Positions 34,939 through 42,840 of a DNA stretch of 64,000 nucleotides are shown piece by piece. This DNA comes from DATARH01 sp963778385. Its GTDB lineage: Bacteria; Pseudomonadota; Alphaproteobacteria; ATCC43930; CGMCC-115725. The notes below the pieces were generated by a model. That model saw nothing but the letters and a program-made list of their open reading frames with translations. It made no database searches and was not told the DNA's origin. The position numbers and the translations under genes are program-made. How positions within the stretch are numbered: position 1 is the first letter of the stretch; each line of letters opens with the position of its first letter. Location of the stretch: the NCBI GenBank assembly GCA_963778385.1, contig CAVZUA010000041.1:186001-250000 (forward strand), written 5' to 3'.

Positions 34939-35406
34939 ATGGTCGATGTGGTCACTTTGCGAGCGGCGCACGATGCAGACGCCGATGCCATTCGCACCCT
35001 AACCCGCGAGGCTTACGCCAAGTGGGTCGTTGTGATTGGCCGGGAGCCTTTGCCGATGACGGTCGACTACACAGCCGCGATCAAAAAACATCGCTTCGAC
35101 CTGCTCTACGTGGACAGCTGTTTGGCGGCGGTGATCGAGACTGTGCCCCAGGGCGACTTTCTGCTGATCGAGAACGTCGCCGTCGCACCGTCATGGCAAG
35201 GCCGCGGTTTCGGAAAGCGGCTCTTGAAACATGCGGAGGACCTGGCCGCGTCTTCCGGATTGAAGGGAACACGGCTTTACACCAACAAGCTCTTCAGCGC
35301 GAACCTGTGCCTCTACGAAGCGCTCGGCTATCAATGGGAGCGCGAGGAGGAGCTTAATGGTGGTATCGCGGTCCACATGTCGAAGGTGTGCGCTCCGAGC
35401 CGCTGA
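34939..35406 (+). CDS. GNAT family N-acetyltransferase
   Basis: The 155-residue protein has the GNAT fold: LRAAHDADADAIRTLTREAY, beta strands LLYVDSCLAAVIE and FLLIENVAVAPSWQGRGFGKR with the acetyl-CoA loop Q-G-R-G-F-G, then LYTNKLFSANLCLYEALGY. GGAG six bases ahead of ATG 34939 favours this start over GTG 34918. The acceptor substrate is unknown. It is downstream of the CsaA-like gene by about 50 bases. Confidence 0.87.
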   Translation: MVDVVTLRAAHDADADAIRTLTREAYAKWVVVIGREPLPMTVDYTAAIKKHRFDLLYVDSCLAAVIETVPQGDFLLIENVAVAPSWQGRGFGKRLLKHAEDLAASSGLKGTRLYTNKLFSANLCLYEALGYQWEREEELNGGIAVHMSKVCAPSR

Positions 35407-35454
35407 GACATTTACCTTTCGCAAGGACCTGCCAGTGGGGTGCACAGGCATTAG

Positions 35455-36069
35455 TCACAGGATGAAGGAAAAATAATCGGCATACGCATCGCGTTCTTGT
35501 TCAGTGTTGTCGCAGACAACGATGGCTCCCGGCCTAAGGTGAGGGTAGACGAGTTCCAGTGCTGGCCGTGCCATCGAAATCCAGACGTCAACGAGCATGA
35601 AATCTACGGCGACGTCGATGTCGGCTAGAGTTTCGCGCAGGTCGCCTTCGCGCAGATCGATAAAACCGTCGAGGCCCGCCGTCTTGAAGTGGGTTGCTGC
35701 GGCGCGCGCTTTTTCCGGCTCGTACTCGGTACCGATGACCAAGCCGCTTCCGCCGCGGGCGCGGACGTTGTCACGTACCGCGGCCGCGAGATAGAGGGTG
35801 GAAACACCGTAAGATGTCCCGATCTCGACGATCCGGCGCGCGTCAGTCGCACGACAAACCTGGTAACAGAATTCTGCCTTGTCGCGGTCCAGCGCGACGA
35901 GCTTATCGCGACGAAAGGCCTTGCGCCGTACCGCCTTCTGCTCAGCGGATAGCGACCCCGCGGCAAGCTCCTCGGCCGCGTAGCGCTCTATTGCGGCGAT
36001 TTGCTCGGTGCTTCGCTCATGCAGCGTTTCAAGCAATTGTTCGAGGGCAGCGTCGCGAAGAAGGGACAT
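35455..36069 (-). CDS. O-methyltransferase-like SAM-dependent methyltransferase, possibly shortened
   Basis: A class I methyltransferase resembling the family 24 O-methyltransferases: a helical N-terminus, motif I RIVEIGTSYGVSTLYLAAA, VIGTEYEPEKARAA, DLREGDLRETL, DFMLVDVWISMARPALE and PGAIVVCDNTE. The protein stops at YADYFSFIL, where relatives usually continue with another strand, so the last 15-20 residues may be missing. The frame runs on upstream to 36432 in shadow of the next gene, but similarity starts at ATG 36069. A lipoprotein gene ends ten bases before it. Confidence 0.8.
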   Translation of the reverse strand: MSLLRDAALEQLLETLHERSTEQIAAIERYAAEELAAGSLSAEQKAVRRKAFRRDKLVALDRDKAEFCYQVCRATDARRIVEIGTSYGVSTLYLAAAVRDNVRARGGSGLVIGTEYEPEKARAAATHFKTAGLDGFIDLREGDLRETLADIDVAVDFMLVDVWISMARPALELVYPHLRPGAIVVCDNTEQERDAYADYFSFIL

Positions 36070-36079
36070 GCGTGCTTTC

Positions 36080-36427
36080 TCAGCGCGGCGGTGGTTCGAT
36101 GTATTGCGAAGCGTCGTGCGGCAGACCGCCGGCGGGCGGCACGGCTGTCGGGGATTGCGCCGCCGCCGGTAGCTGCGCGGGCGCCGCGGGCTGCGCCGCC
36201 GCGGGCGCCGGTTCCGCCGCCGGGGCGGAGGCAGGTGTGGCTGGCAACGGCTTTGACGGCGGGATTTCGGGGGGCGGCTTCGGTTTGTGCGGGCGATAGG
36301 TCTCTTTCTCGATGTAAAAATCGTCGCGTTTCGGCGGCGGGGCGGCGACCGGCGCCGCGCAGCCCGCCAGCCAGACGCCGGTGACGGCGAAAATCCCCCC
36401 AAAAACCCGTTTCCGCGTCTTGGACAT
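36080..36427 (-). CDS. Proline/alanine-rich lipoprotein
   Basis: A 115-residue protein starting MSKTRKRVFGGIFAVTGVWL with lipobox LAGC (Cys near residue 23), then a low-complexity Pro/Ala-rich chain (PAAEPAPAAAQPAAPAQLPA). Such sequences are spacers between the outer membrane and a binding partner; nothing more specific can be said. The ATG at 36427 was chosen because the signal sequence starts there. It probably shares a transcript with the methyltransferase gene. Confidence 0.6.
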   Translation of the reverse strand: MSKTRKRVFGGIFAVTGVWLAGCAAPVAAPPPKRDDFYIEKETYRPHKPKPPPEIPPSKPLPATPASAPAAEPAPAAAQPAAPAQLPAAAQSPTAVPPAGGLPHDASQYIEPPPR

Positions 36428-36574
36428 GCCACATTCCCGGTGAAAACTGCACCACCACCGCATTCGATTTACCCACATTATCAACACCGTCGTATTGCGC
36501 GTTGTTGACCGGTCCTCTCGACTAGCCGACCATCGGCCGCCGCAATTTTGCCTCGATCCCCAGCGCGAGAGCCC

Positions 36575-38440
36575 ATGGCAGCATCCGACAACAGGAATAA
36601 CGAGGCGTCTGCGTCCGAGGTGAAGCTATTGTCCGGTCCGCGCGGCTGGCTCAATGCACTGGGCATGCTGCGCCTCATGCTCATCGCGACGATCGCCCTG
36701 CCAATCGCGCTCGGGGCGGGCGCCGCCTACTTCTCCTACCTCAACAGCTATCAGCGCGCCACGACATCGGTGTGGGAAGCCGTCTCCGTCGCGACGGAGA
36801 ACACGACAAAGGTGCTCGATACCCATCTGCTGGTGGCGGCACGCATGGACGACCTGCTGAACGGTCTCAGCGACGACCAGATCCGCGCCTCCGAAAAGGC
36901 GCTGCATGACCGCATCGCCCAGCAGATCAGCAGCCTGCCGCAAGTCGCCGCAGCCTGGGTCATCGACGCCGGCGGCCACGAACTGGTCAGCGCCCGGGTT
37001 TTCCCGGTCAATCGCCAACTCGACCACGCCTCGCGCGAAGACTTTACCGCGCTGCGCAAATCGGCGGCGCCGGCCTTTATCTGGATGCTGCGCGCGCGCA
37101 GCATCGACAGCGGCGACTACCAGCCGTTTTTCACCGTCAGCCTGCGCCGCAGCGGGCCGGAGGGGCAGTTCAACGGCATCGTCGTGATCGCCGTGTCGGG
37201 CTCGTATTTCGCCTCGTTCTACAACTCGCTGCTCGATGGCAACGAGCACGACACCGCGAACGTGCTGCGCGACGACGGCGCGGTGCTGGCGCAATATCCC
37301 GCGCCGGCGAACCAGCAGGAGGCGCCGCAACCCGACCCGCTGCTCGCCAAGGCGATCGCCGAAGAGGGTCACTCCGGCATCCAGGAAACCGGCTCGCCGT
37401 TCGATCCAAAGGGACGCCTGGTCGCGATCAAGCGGGTGGGGAATTATCCGGTCTACGTCACGGTCGAGCGGTCGAAATCCGCGATCTTTCATGACTGGCT
37501 GCGCTCGGTGGCCGGCTATGCCGTCATCGGCGTGCCGGCGGCGATCGCGCTGGTCGCGCTGAGCCTGCTCGCGCTGCGCCGCACGCGCCGGGAACAGCAG
37601 GCGCTGGCCCGCGCAGCCGACGCCTCGGCGCGGCACGCGGCGCTCGAAGTGCGGCTGCATCGCGCGCAGAGCCTCGAGGCGGTCGGCCTGCTGACCGCCG
37701 GCATCGCGCACGACTTCAACAATCTGCTGACGGTGGTGGGCGGCAATGTCGAGCGGTTGGAGGCGATGATCGAGGAGGGCGACGCACGGCGGCAGCGACC
37801 GATCACCGTCGCCAAGGAAGCGTGCGGGCGGGCCGAGGCGCTGACGAAGCGCCTGCTCGGCTTGACCCGGCAGGAACCCGCCGATCCGCACTCCACCGAT
37901 ATCAACGATCTCGTCGTCAACACGCTCGAATTGCCGTGGAAATCGGGCGATCGCATCACCGCCGAGTTCCGGCTGCAGCGGGACTTGTGGCCGGCGAGGA
38001 TCGATTCCAGTCAGCTCGCCACCGCGCTCCTCAACCTGGTCTTCAACGCGCGCGACGCGATGCCCCGCGGCGGCCGATTGACGATCACCACCGCCAACGT
38101 GCCGTTCGATGCGACCGAGGCGGCGGGGACGCCGCTCGGCGATTACGTGGTAATCGCCATTGCCGACACCGGGCACGGGATGACACCGGAGACCCGCGAA
38201 AAGTCTTTCGATCCGCTGTTCACCACCAAGGAACCCGGCAAGGGCACGGGGCTGGGGCTGGCGCTGGTCCATGCTTTTGTCACCCGATCGGGGGGCTATT
38301 GCACGATCGACAGCGAGCTCGGCCGTGGGACCACGGTCCGGCTGTATCTGCCGCGTGACGCCGAGCCACAGGACGATCAGCCCGCTCGGCGCGAGGAACC
38401 GGCCCAGCCCGACGGCAGGCTGCGCTCGGCCGAGGCGTAG
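36575..38440 (+). CDS. Sensor histidine kinase with extracytoplasmic Cache-like domain
   Basis: The 621-residue kinase has a first membrane helix near residues 30-50, a periplasmic sensor of about 250 residues with Cache-like features (SLPQVAAAWVIDAGG, FFTVSLRR, GIVVIAVSGSYFASFY), a second helix near 311-335, a HisKA domain with the acceptor His in TAGIAHDFNNLLTVVGG (about 375) and an HATPase domain (NLVFNARDAMPRGG, DTGHGMTPE, GTGLGLALVHAF). It has no receiver domain and no response regulator is adjacent, so it is an orphan. The ligand is unknown. The ATG at 36575 was taken over an upstream TTG. Confidence 0.9.
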   Translation: MAASDNRNNEASASEVKLLSGPRGWLNALGMLRLMLIATIALPIALGAGAAYFSYLNSYQRATTSVWEAVSVATENTTKVLDTHLLVAARMDDLLNGLSDDQIRASEKALHDRIAQQISSLPQVAAAWVIDAGGHELVSARVFPVNRQLDHASREDFTALRKSAAPAFIWMLRARSIDSGDYQPFFTVSLRRSGPEGQFNGIVVIAVSGSYFASFYNSLLDGNEHDTANVLRDDGAVLAQYPAPANQQEAPQPDPLLAKAIAEEGHSGIQETGSPFDPKGRLVAIKRVGNYPVYVTVERSKSAIFHDWLRSVAGYAVIGVPAAIALVALSLLALRRTRREQQALARAADASARHAALEVRLHRAQSLEAVGLLTAGIAHDFNNLLTVVGGNVERLEAMIEEGDARRQRPITVAKEACGRAEALTKRLLGLTRQEPADPHSTDINDLVVNTLELPWKSGDRITAEFRLQRDLWPARIDSSQLATALLNLVFNARDAMPRGGRLTITTANVPFDATEAAGTPLGDYVVIAIADTGHGMTPETREKSFDPLFTTKEPGKGTGLGLALVHAFVTRSGGYCTIDSELGRGTTVRLYLPRDAEPQDDQPARREEPAQPDGRLRSAEA

Positions 38441-38442
38441 CC

Positions 38443-39153
38443 CTAGGCGACGGCCTTTTCGTCGTCGGCGAGGACCAGACCGAGCGTGTCGCGGAAGCCG
38501 TGCTCGCCGTCCGAGGTCACGGTGACGGCGCGGCTGTCCTTGGCGCGCGCGATCCAGCCCAGCGCGAGCCAGCGTTCGGCCAGCGCGGCGCCGATCGCGC
38601 CGCCGACATGCGGCCGCCGTTCGGTCCAATCGAGGCAGGCGCGGCACAGATGGCGCCGTCCCTTCCCGGCGACGCGGGTGTCGATGCCGAGCTCCCAGAG
38701 ATAGCGCATGCCGGTCTCGGTGATCTGGCCGCCATCGTCTTCCAGCACGAGATAGCCGCGCGAGGTCATTGCGTCGGCGATGCGCACGCCGAGTTGGCCG
38801 GCGATATGGTCGTAACACATCCGCGCCGTCTGCAGCGCCACCGCCTGGCGCGACATCGGCCGGAAACGCGGCCGGTTGTCGCCGGCCACCGCGACGATGC
38901 TTTCGAGCATCTGCGCCACCTTGGGCGAGGCCAGGCGGAAATAACGGTGCCGCCCCGACGGGGTCGCGGTAATGAGCCCGGCCCCGGTCAGCTTGCCGAG
39001 ATGGGCGCTGGTGGTCTGCGGCGTGACCCGCGCGGCATAGGCGAGCTCGGTCGCGGTCATCGCCCGGCCGTCGAGCAACGCGGTGAGGATATTGGCGCGC
39101 GCCGGATCGCCCGCGAGGGCGGCGATCTCGGCGATCATGGCTCCACTGATCAT
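38443..39153 (-). CDS. ArsR-type winged-helix regulator
   Basis: The 236-residue protein has an N-terminal ArsR winged helix: IAALAGDPARANILTALLDG, AMTATELAYAARVTPQTTSAHLGKL, ITATPSGRHRYFRL. The remaining 140 residues are an extra domain (TARMCYDHIAGQLGVRIADAM, YLWELGIDTRV, CRACLDWTERRPH) with two cysteines two apart (CRAC) and is seen in a known subgroup of ArsR-like regulators of unclear signal. Its stop is two bases from the kinase stop, convergent. Confidence 0.87.
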   Translation of the reverse strand: MISGAMIAEIAALAGDPARANILTALLDGRAMTATELAYAARVTPQTTSAHLGKLTGAGLITATPSGRHRYFRLASPKVAQMLESIVAVAGDNRPRFRPMSRQAVALQTARMCYDHIAGQLGVRIADAMTSRGYLVLEDDGGQITETGMRYLWELGIDTRVAGKGRRHLCRACLDWTERRPHVGGAIGAALAERWLALGWIARAKDSRAVTVTSDGEHGFRDTLGLVLADDEKAVA

Positions 39154-39221
39154 GGGCGCAGTCTACCACCCCGCCCTGGCGGCCAGCCGCCAATCATTTC
39201 GACGGCGGTCGAAGTCGGGGG

Positions 39222-39969
39222 TTAACGCCCGCCGGTCCCCAGATCGTCCGAGTACCCAGCCATGAGGCGCGACCATTGGGCGATGGGGCGGCCGTCGGTG
39301 CGGTAGGCACGCTCGCCCTTCGGCCGTTGCAGCCAGCCGGGCGGCAAGTCCTCCCACGCTTCCTGCCGCCCGCAAACCGTCAGGTCGAGGAGTCGATAGC
39401 TATGTCCATTGCCTCGACCCCGCGCCGCGTCGTCCAGTACGTCTCGAAGACGTCGGATCCCCGTCGCAGGTAGCAGACGATGTGCATCATGCCGACCCGG
39501 CGACCAACCAAAAGTGTTTCGAGCGACTCTCGGGGCGCCGCGTACCACGGCATTTCCCAGCCCATAAAATCGCGGTACCGGGCGCTCTCTTCGTAGGGGC
39601 CTTGAGCGACGTAGCGTAAGTGACGTCGCGGGAATGCAGATAGGTCAGCTCGCGGACTTGCGACGTATAGAAGGTGCACCCCTCGCATTGCTCGGGCGCG
39701 GGGCGCCCGGCATGCCACATGAAGTAGTAGGCGATGAGCAGCCGCCGTCCCTCGAACACATCCAACAACGTCACTGTCCCGCGGTCGCCGATTAGCGGCG
39801 TGGCCCCGTCGACCTTGACCATGGGAAGCCGCCGGCGGGCGGCCGCGACGGCGTCGCCTTCTCTCGTGTGAGCCTTCTCGCGAAGCCGCACGGCATCGAG
39901 TTCGGCCTGAAAGGTGGCGCGGTCGACAATCTTCGGCGCTGCGGTTTTATCTTTGCCGAGGTCGTTCAT
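39222..39969 (-). pseudogene. DUF899 family gene broken by two frameshifts
   Basis: Three frames read in order give one DUF899 (thioredoxin-like) protein: first from MNDLGKDKTAAPKIVDR to SRDVTYAT, then QGPYEESARYRDFMGWEMPW to ETYWTTRRGVEAMD, then HSYRLLDLTVCGRQEAWEDL and a C-terminus ending GYSDDLGTGG. The breaks are near 39612 and 39405. The ATG at 39969 has GGAGGGAACG before it. An intact DUF899 gene is 43 bases upstream, so this copy is either decayed or the sequence has indel errors. Confidence 0.8.
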
Positions 39970-40011
39970 CGTTCCCTCCATCACTCTCCTGTGTCGGCAT
40001 GGGACCATCGA

Positions 40012-40584
40012 TCAGTTGTAGGTAAACTTGGCGCGCCAGCCCGCCGGGCCTTCGGGGATCATGTCGAAGAAATGCCAGACCGAGCACAGATCGTCGCCCG
40101 GGCCGAGCCGCTGGTCGGAGACGCGCAGCACGCGGCCACCCTGCTTCTTGAAGACCGACACGCCGGGTAGCCAGCCACCGCTTTCGCTGCGATAGCCCAT
40201 CTCGGCGGCAAAATCGGTGCCCTGATGCGACACCATGCGGAAGCGCCAGCCGCGCGCGGCGACGAACGCCGCCTGGGTCGCCGGGTCGTCGGGCGAGGTC
40301 ACGACAAAGGCGGCGCGGTTTTCGAGATGCGGCAGCACGCCGTTGAACCCATCCGCCCACATCGTGCAGTTCGGGCAGGTCTTGCCCATGTTGTGGATGA
40401 TGAAGAGCGTGTCCTTGTCGCCGAAGAGCTGCGACAGGCGCACCGGGCCGTCGGCGATGGTGAAGGTGTAGTCAGCGACCTCCTCCGGCTTGATTTCGGC
40501 CTGCAAGACGCGCATCCGCTCGCGCAGCGCGCCGATTTCGCGGCGATACTCGGCCAGTTTCGTTGTCGTCTCGCGGTAGGACAT
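40012..40584 (-). CDS. DUF899 family thioredoxin-like protein
   Basis: An intact 190-residue DUF899 protein: YRREIGALRERMRVLQAEI, VADYTFTIADGPVRLSQLFG, IHNMGKTCPNCTMWADGFNG (a C-P-N-C thioredoxin-like pair), FVVTSPDDPATQAAFVAARG and GPGDDLCSVWHFFDMIPEG. The family is of unknown function, often adjacent to ArsR regulators. AAGGAGA before the ATG is a good ribosome site lying inside the 3' end of the upstream ArsR frame, so the two are likely cotranscribed and overlap. Confidence 0.85.
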   Translation of the reverse strand: MSYRETTTKLAEYRREIGALRERMRVLQAEIKPEEVADYTFTIADGPVRLSQLFGDKDTLFIIHNMGKTCPNCTMWADGFNGVLPHLENRAAFVVTSPDDPATQAAFVAARGWRFRMVSHQGTDFAAEMGYRSESGGWLPGVSVFKKQGGRVLRVSDQRLGPGDDLCSVWHFFDMIPEGPAGWRAKFTYN

Positions 40585-40939
40585 GCGCAGTCTCCTTTTG
40601 CGGGGGCGAAAGAGAATCGAGCCACATGGCGAGCGTGTCGAATTGTGCCTGCCAGTAGCGGCTATACCGGTTGAGCCACAGCGAGGCCCGGAGGATCGGC
40701 CCGGTGTCGAGGCGGCAGCGACTGACGCGCCCGCTGCGTTGCTGAGTCACCAACCTGGCGCGCACCAGCACCTGGATGTGGCGCGACACGGCTTGCAGCG
40801 AGATGTTGAATGGTGCCGCCAGCTCCGTGACGAGAAGGTCTTGTCCATCCAACCGGTTGAGGATCGCCCGGCGAACCGGGTCGGCGAGCGCACCGAAGAC
40901 CAGATCGAGCGTAGCATCGTCAGCCGTTTCGTTGTCCAC
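40472..40939 (-). CDS. ArsR family regulator overlapping the DUF899 gene
   Basis: A winged-helix ArsR protein: TLDLVFGALADPVRRAILNRL, LLVTELAAPFNISLQAVSRHIQVL (recognition helix), GRVSRCRLDTGPI and RYSRYWQAQFDTLAMWLDSL. Homologous ArsR-DUF899 and ArsR-AHSA1 pairs are common and the regulator normally ends soon after this segment (about 110-115 residues). Here the frame runs 113 bases into the DUF899 gene, adding a tail of unlikely composition; either the normal stop was lost or a base is missing. The start is GTG. Confidence 0.82.
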   Translation of the reverse strand: MDNETADDATLDLVFGALADPVRRAILNRLDGQDLLVTELAAPFNISLQAVSRHIQVLVRARLVTQQRSGRVSRCRLDTGPILRASLWLNRYSRYWQAQFDTLAMWLDSLSPPQKETAHVLPRDDNETGRVSPRNRRAARADARLAGRNQAGGGR

Positions 40940-41072
40940 CGTCGCCTCGCCTCTGATCGAGACGAGATCATAATCAATCTTTCAGTTGAATAAAAGAGGT
41001 AAGCGCCAGGCTGGCGCTCTCAGCCGGGCCTTCGCTAATCTTCCCGCGGACGCATGACGGGAGGGACACGCC

Positions 41073-41954
41073 ATGAAATGGCGGATCGGCGATGTGACGG
41101 TCACCAAAATCGTCGAGATGGAGGTGATTGGCGGCAGCCAATTCATCCTGCCGCAGGCGACCTATGAGGAAATCCTGCCGATCAAATGGCTGCAGCCGCA
41201 TTTCGCGGACGAGTGCGGCCGGCTCAAGATGAGCATCCACGCGCTGGTGATCGAGGCGTCGGGAGGCGGCAAGAACGGGCAGCGCATCGTCGTCGACACC
41301 TGCCTCGGCAACGACAAGCAGGGCCGGCGCATCCCGACCTGGAACAACCTCAACCTGCCGTTCCTCGCCGATCTCGAAGCGGCCGGCTTCGCGCGCAACT
41401 CGATCGACACGGTGCTGTGCACGCATCTCCATGTCGATCATGTCGGCTGGAACACGATGCTGGTCGACGGCCCCGACGGGACCAAGAAATGGGTGCCGAC
41501 TTTCCCCAAGGCGCGCTACCTGATGGGGCGGGTCGAGTTCGCGCATTGGCGTCATGCGCATGAGCGGCCGGACATGGAAGCGGTCTTTGCCAACTCGGTA
41601 AAACCAGTCCACGACGCCGGCATGGTCGATCTGGTCGAGACCGACCACCGCATCACCAACGAGATCAGCCTTATCCCGACGATCGGCCACACGCCGGGCC
41701 ATGTCAGCGTGCTGATCCGGTCGAAGGGCGAGGAGGCGTTGATCACCGGCGATTTCATGCACCACCCGTGTCAGATCGCGCACCCGGAATGGTGCTCCGC
41801 TGCCGACAGTGACCCGGAAATGGGCCAGCAGACCCGCGAGCGCATGCTCAAGGAGCTGTCGAGCCGGCCGGTGCTGGTGATCGGCACGCATTTCGCCGGC
41901 GCGACCGCTGGCCGCATCGTCAAGGACGGCGACGCCTATCGCATGGATGTTTGA
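41073..41954 (+). CDS. MBL-fold metallohydrolase
   Basis: A 293-residue metallo-beta-lactamase-fold enzyme: the metal motif THLHVDHVGWN (about residue 116), YLMGRVEFAHWRHAH, IGHTPGHVSVLI with the third His, ITGDFMHHP (Asp ligand) and GTHFAGATAGRIV with the last His. The look is that of the lactonase-like branch (including quorum-quenching lactonases and related hydrolases), but a substrate cannot be assigned. GGGAGG before ATG supports the start. Confidence 0.9.
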   Translation: MKWRIGDVTVTKIVEMEVIGGSQFILPQATYEEILPIKWLQPHFADECGRLKMSIHALVIEASGGGKNGQRIVVDTCLGNDKQGRRIPTWNNLNLPFLADLEAAGFARNSIDTVLCTHLHVDHVGWNTMLVDGPDGTKKWVPTFPKARYLMGRVEFAHWRHAHERPDMEAVFANSVKPVHDAGMVDLVETDHRITNEISLIPTIGHTPGHVSVLIRSKGEEALITGDFMHHPCQIAHPEWCSAADSDPEMGQQTRERMLKELSSRPVLVIGTHFAGATAGRIVKDGDAYRMDV

Positions 41955-41982
41955 GGATTGTCTCTGCTGGCCGCTAAATAGA

Positions 41983-42130
41983 GAACGCTTAAACGCAGAG
42001 GACGCAAAGGCTACGCGGGGGATGCGAAGCTGCCTGTGGGCACGAAGCGCCAGAAACTTGGTGAATTAACGGGATTCTTGCGCTTTGCGCGATTTAAATC
42101 CGCTGCGTGTCCTCTGCATTGAAGCGTTTT
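41983..42130. repeat. Large imperfect palindrome of type B repeat units
   Basis: The left arm starts AACGCTTAAACGCAGAGGAC and continues GCAAAGG; the right arm ends CGTGTCCTCTGCATTGAAGC with a T-run after it, and the two are approximate reverse complements around a central GTGAATTAACG. The trailing T7 could make it a terminator for the MBL-fold gene. The 333-base space to the next gene contains nothing else visible. Confidence 0.75.
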
Positions 42131-42287
42131 TTTATTAAAGGTCTGCCGAGTATGCCGCCGGCCGCATCGCGAAGAACGCCGGAACAATGTTGATCCATAT
42201 AGATGTTTTATCTGCACGCTACCGCAACTTTTGCGTCCGACAACGCGTAGAGGCTCCTGGTTGAACCTTTCTCCAAGGAGCATCCCG

Positions 42288-42776
42288 ATGCGTAAGAACG
42301 TTGTGAGTTTCTTGTTCGCCGTCGCGACCCTGCTCGTCATGTCGCCGGCCTTTGCCTATGACAATCTCTGCGCGAACATTGCCGATCCGACCGCCCGCAT
42401 TCACTGCTGGCAGAAGGGTCCGACGTTCAGCGGGCTGGTTCCGGCGCAACACGCGGCGCGCTGCCCGGACAAGTCGATGACCTGCTTCCACGAAGTGCTG
42501 CACAGCTGGTGGGCCTGCCTGCCCTACGCGCAGTCGGCTGGCGTCGCCTATACCAACACCCGCGATTTCGCCGCTATGCCGTCGGACCAGTGGAATCCGA
42601 CCGTGCAAAGGGTCGATGCAAGCCTGACGGTTGGCCCCTACGGCCCGCAATCGATGAAGACCAACTACGCCAAGTTGATCGCGGCCGAGGGTTTCGGCAC
42701 CGACTGGTTCGGCAACAACGCGTCCGAGGCGACCAGCTACGTGATGAATATGTGCCTCGACGACAGGCTCTTCTAG
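42288..42776 (+). CDS. Exported cysteine-containing hypothetical protein
   Basis: A 162-residue protein with a signal peptide (MRKNVVSFLFAVATLLVMSP, cleavage after AFA) and a mature part holding seven cysteines, among them NLCANIADPTARIHCW, ARCPDKSMTCFHEVLHSWWAC and NMCLDDRLF. The FHEVLHSWW segment has an H-E-x-x-H pattern variant (H-E-V-L-H), the metzincin-type zinc signature, but no third ligand is obvious. AAGGAG seven bases before the ATG decides the start. No family recognised. Confidence 0.7.
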   Translation: MRKNVVSFLFAVATLLVMSPAFAYDNLCANIADPTARIHCWQKGPTFSGLVPAQHAARCPDKSMTCFHEVLHSWWACLPYAQSAGVAYTNTRDFAAMPSDQWNPTVQRVDASLTVGPYGPQSMKTNYAKLIAAEGFGTDWFGNNASEATSYVMNMCLDDRLF

Positions 42777-42840
42777 TAAGGTTTGGGTCCGGTCGGCGCC
42801 GAAGCCGGCCGGACCTGTACCATGGAGGGGGAGCCTGGGA

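Noticed and set aside
36626..39193. An 855-residue minus-strand frame.
   Set aside because: It covers the sensor kinase and the ArsR gene in antisense and has shadow composition.
13191..42130. CRISPR array made of the GGAG-rich repeats.
   Set aside because: Units are not regularly spaced, have no spacers, and face each other as palindromes.
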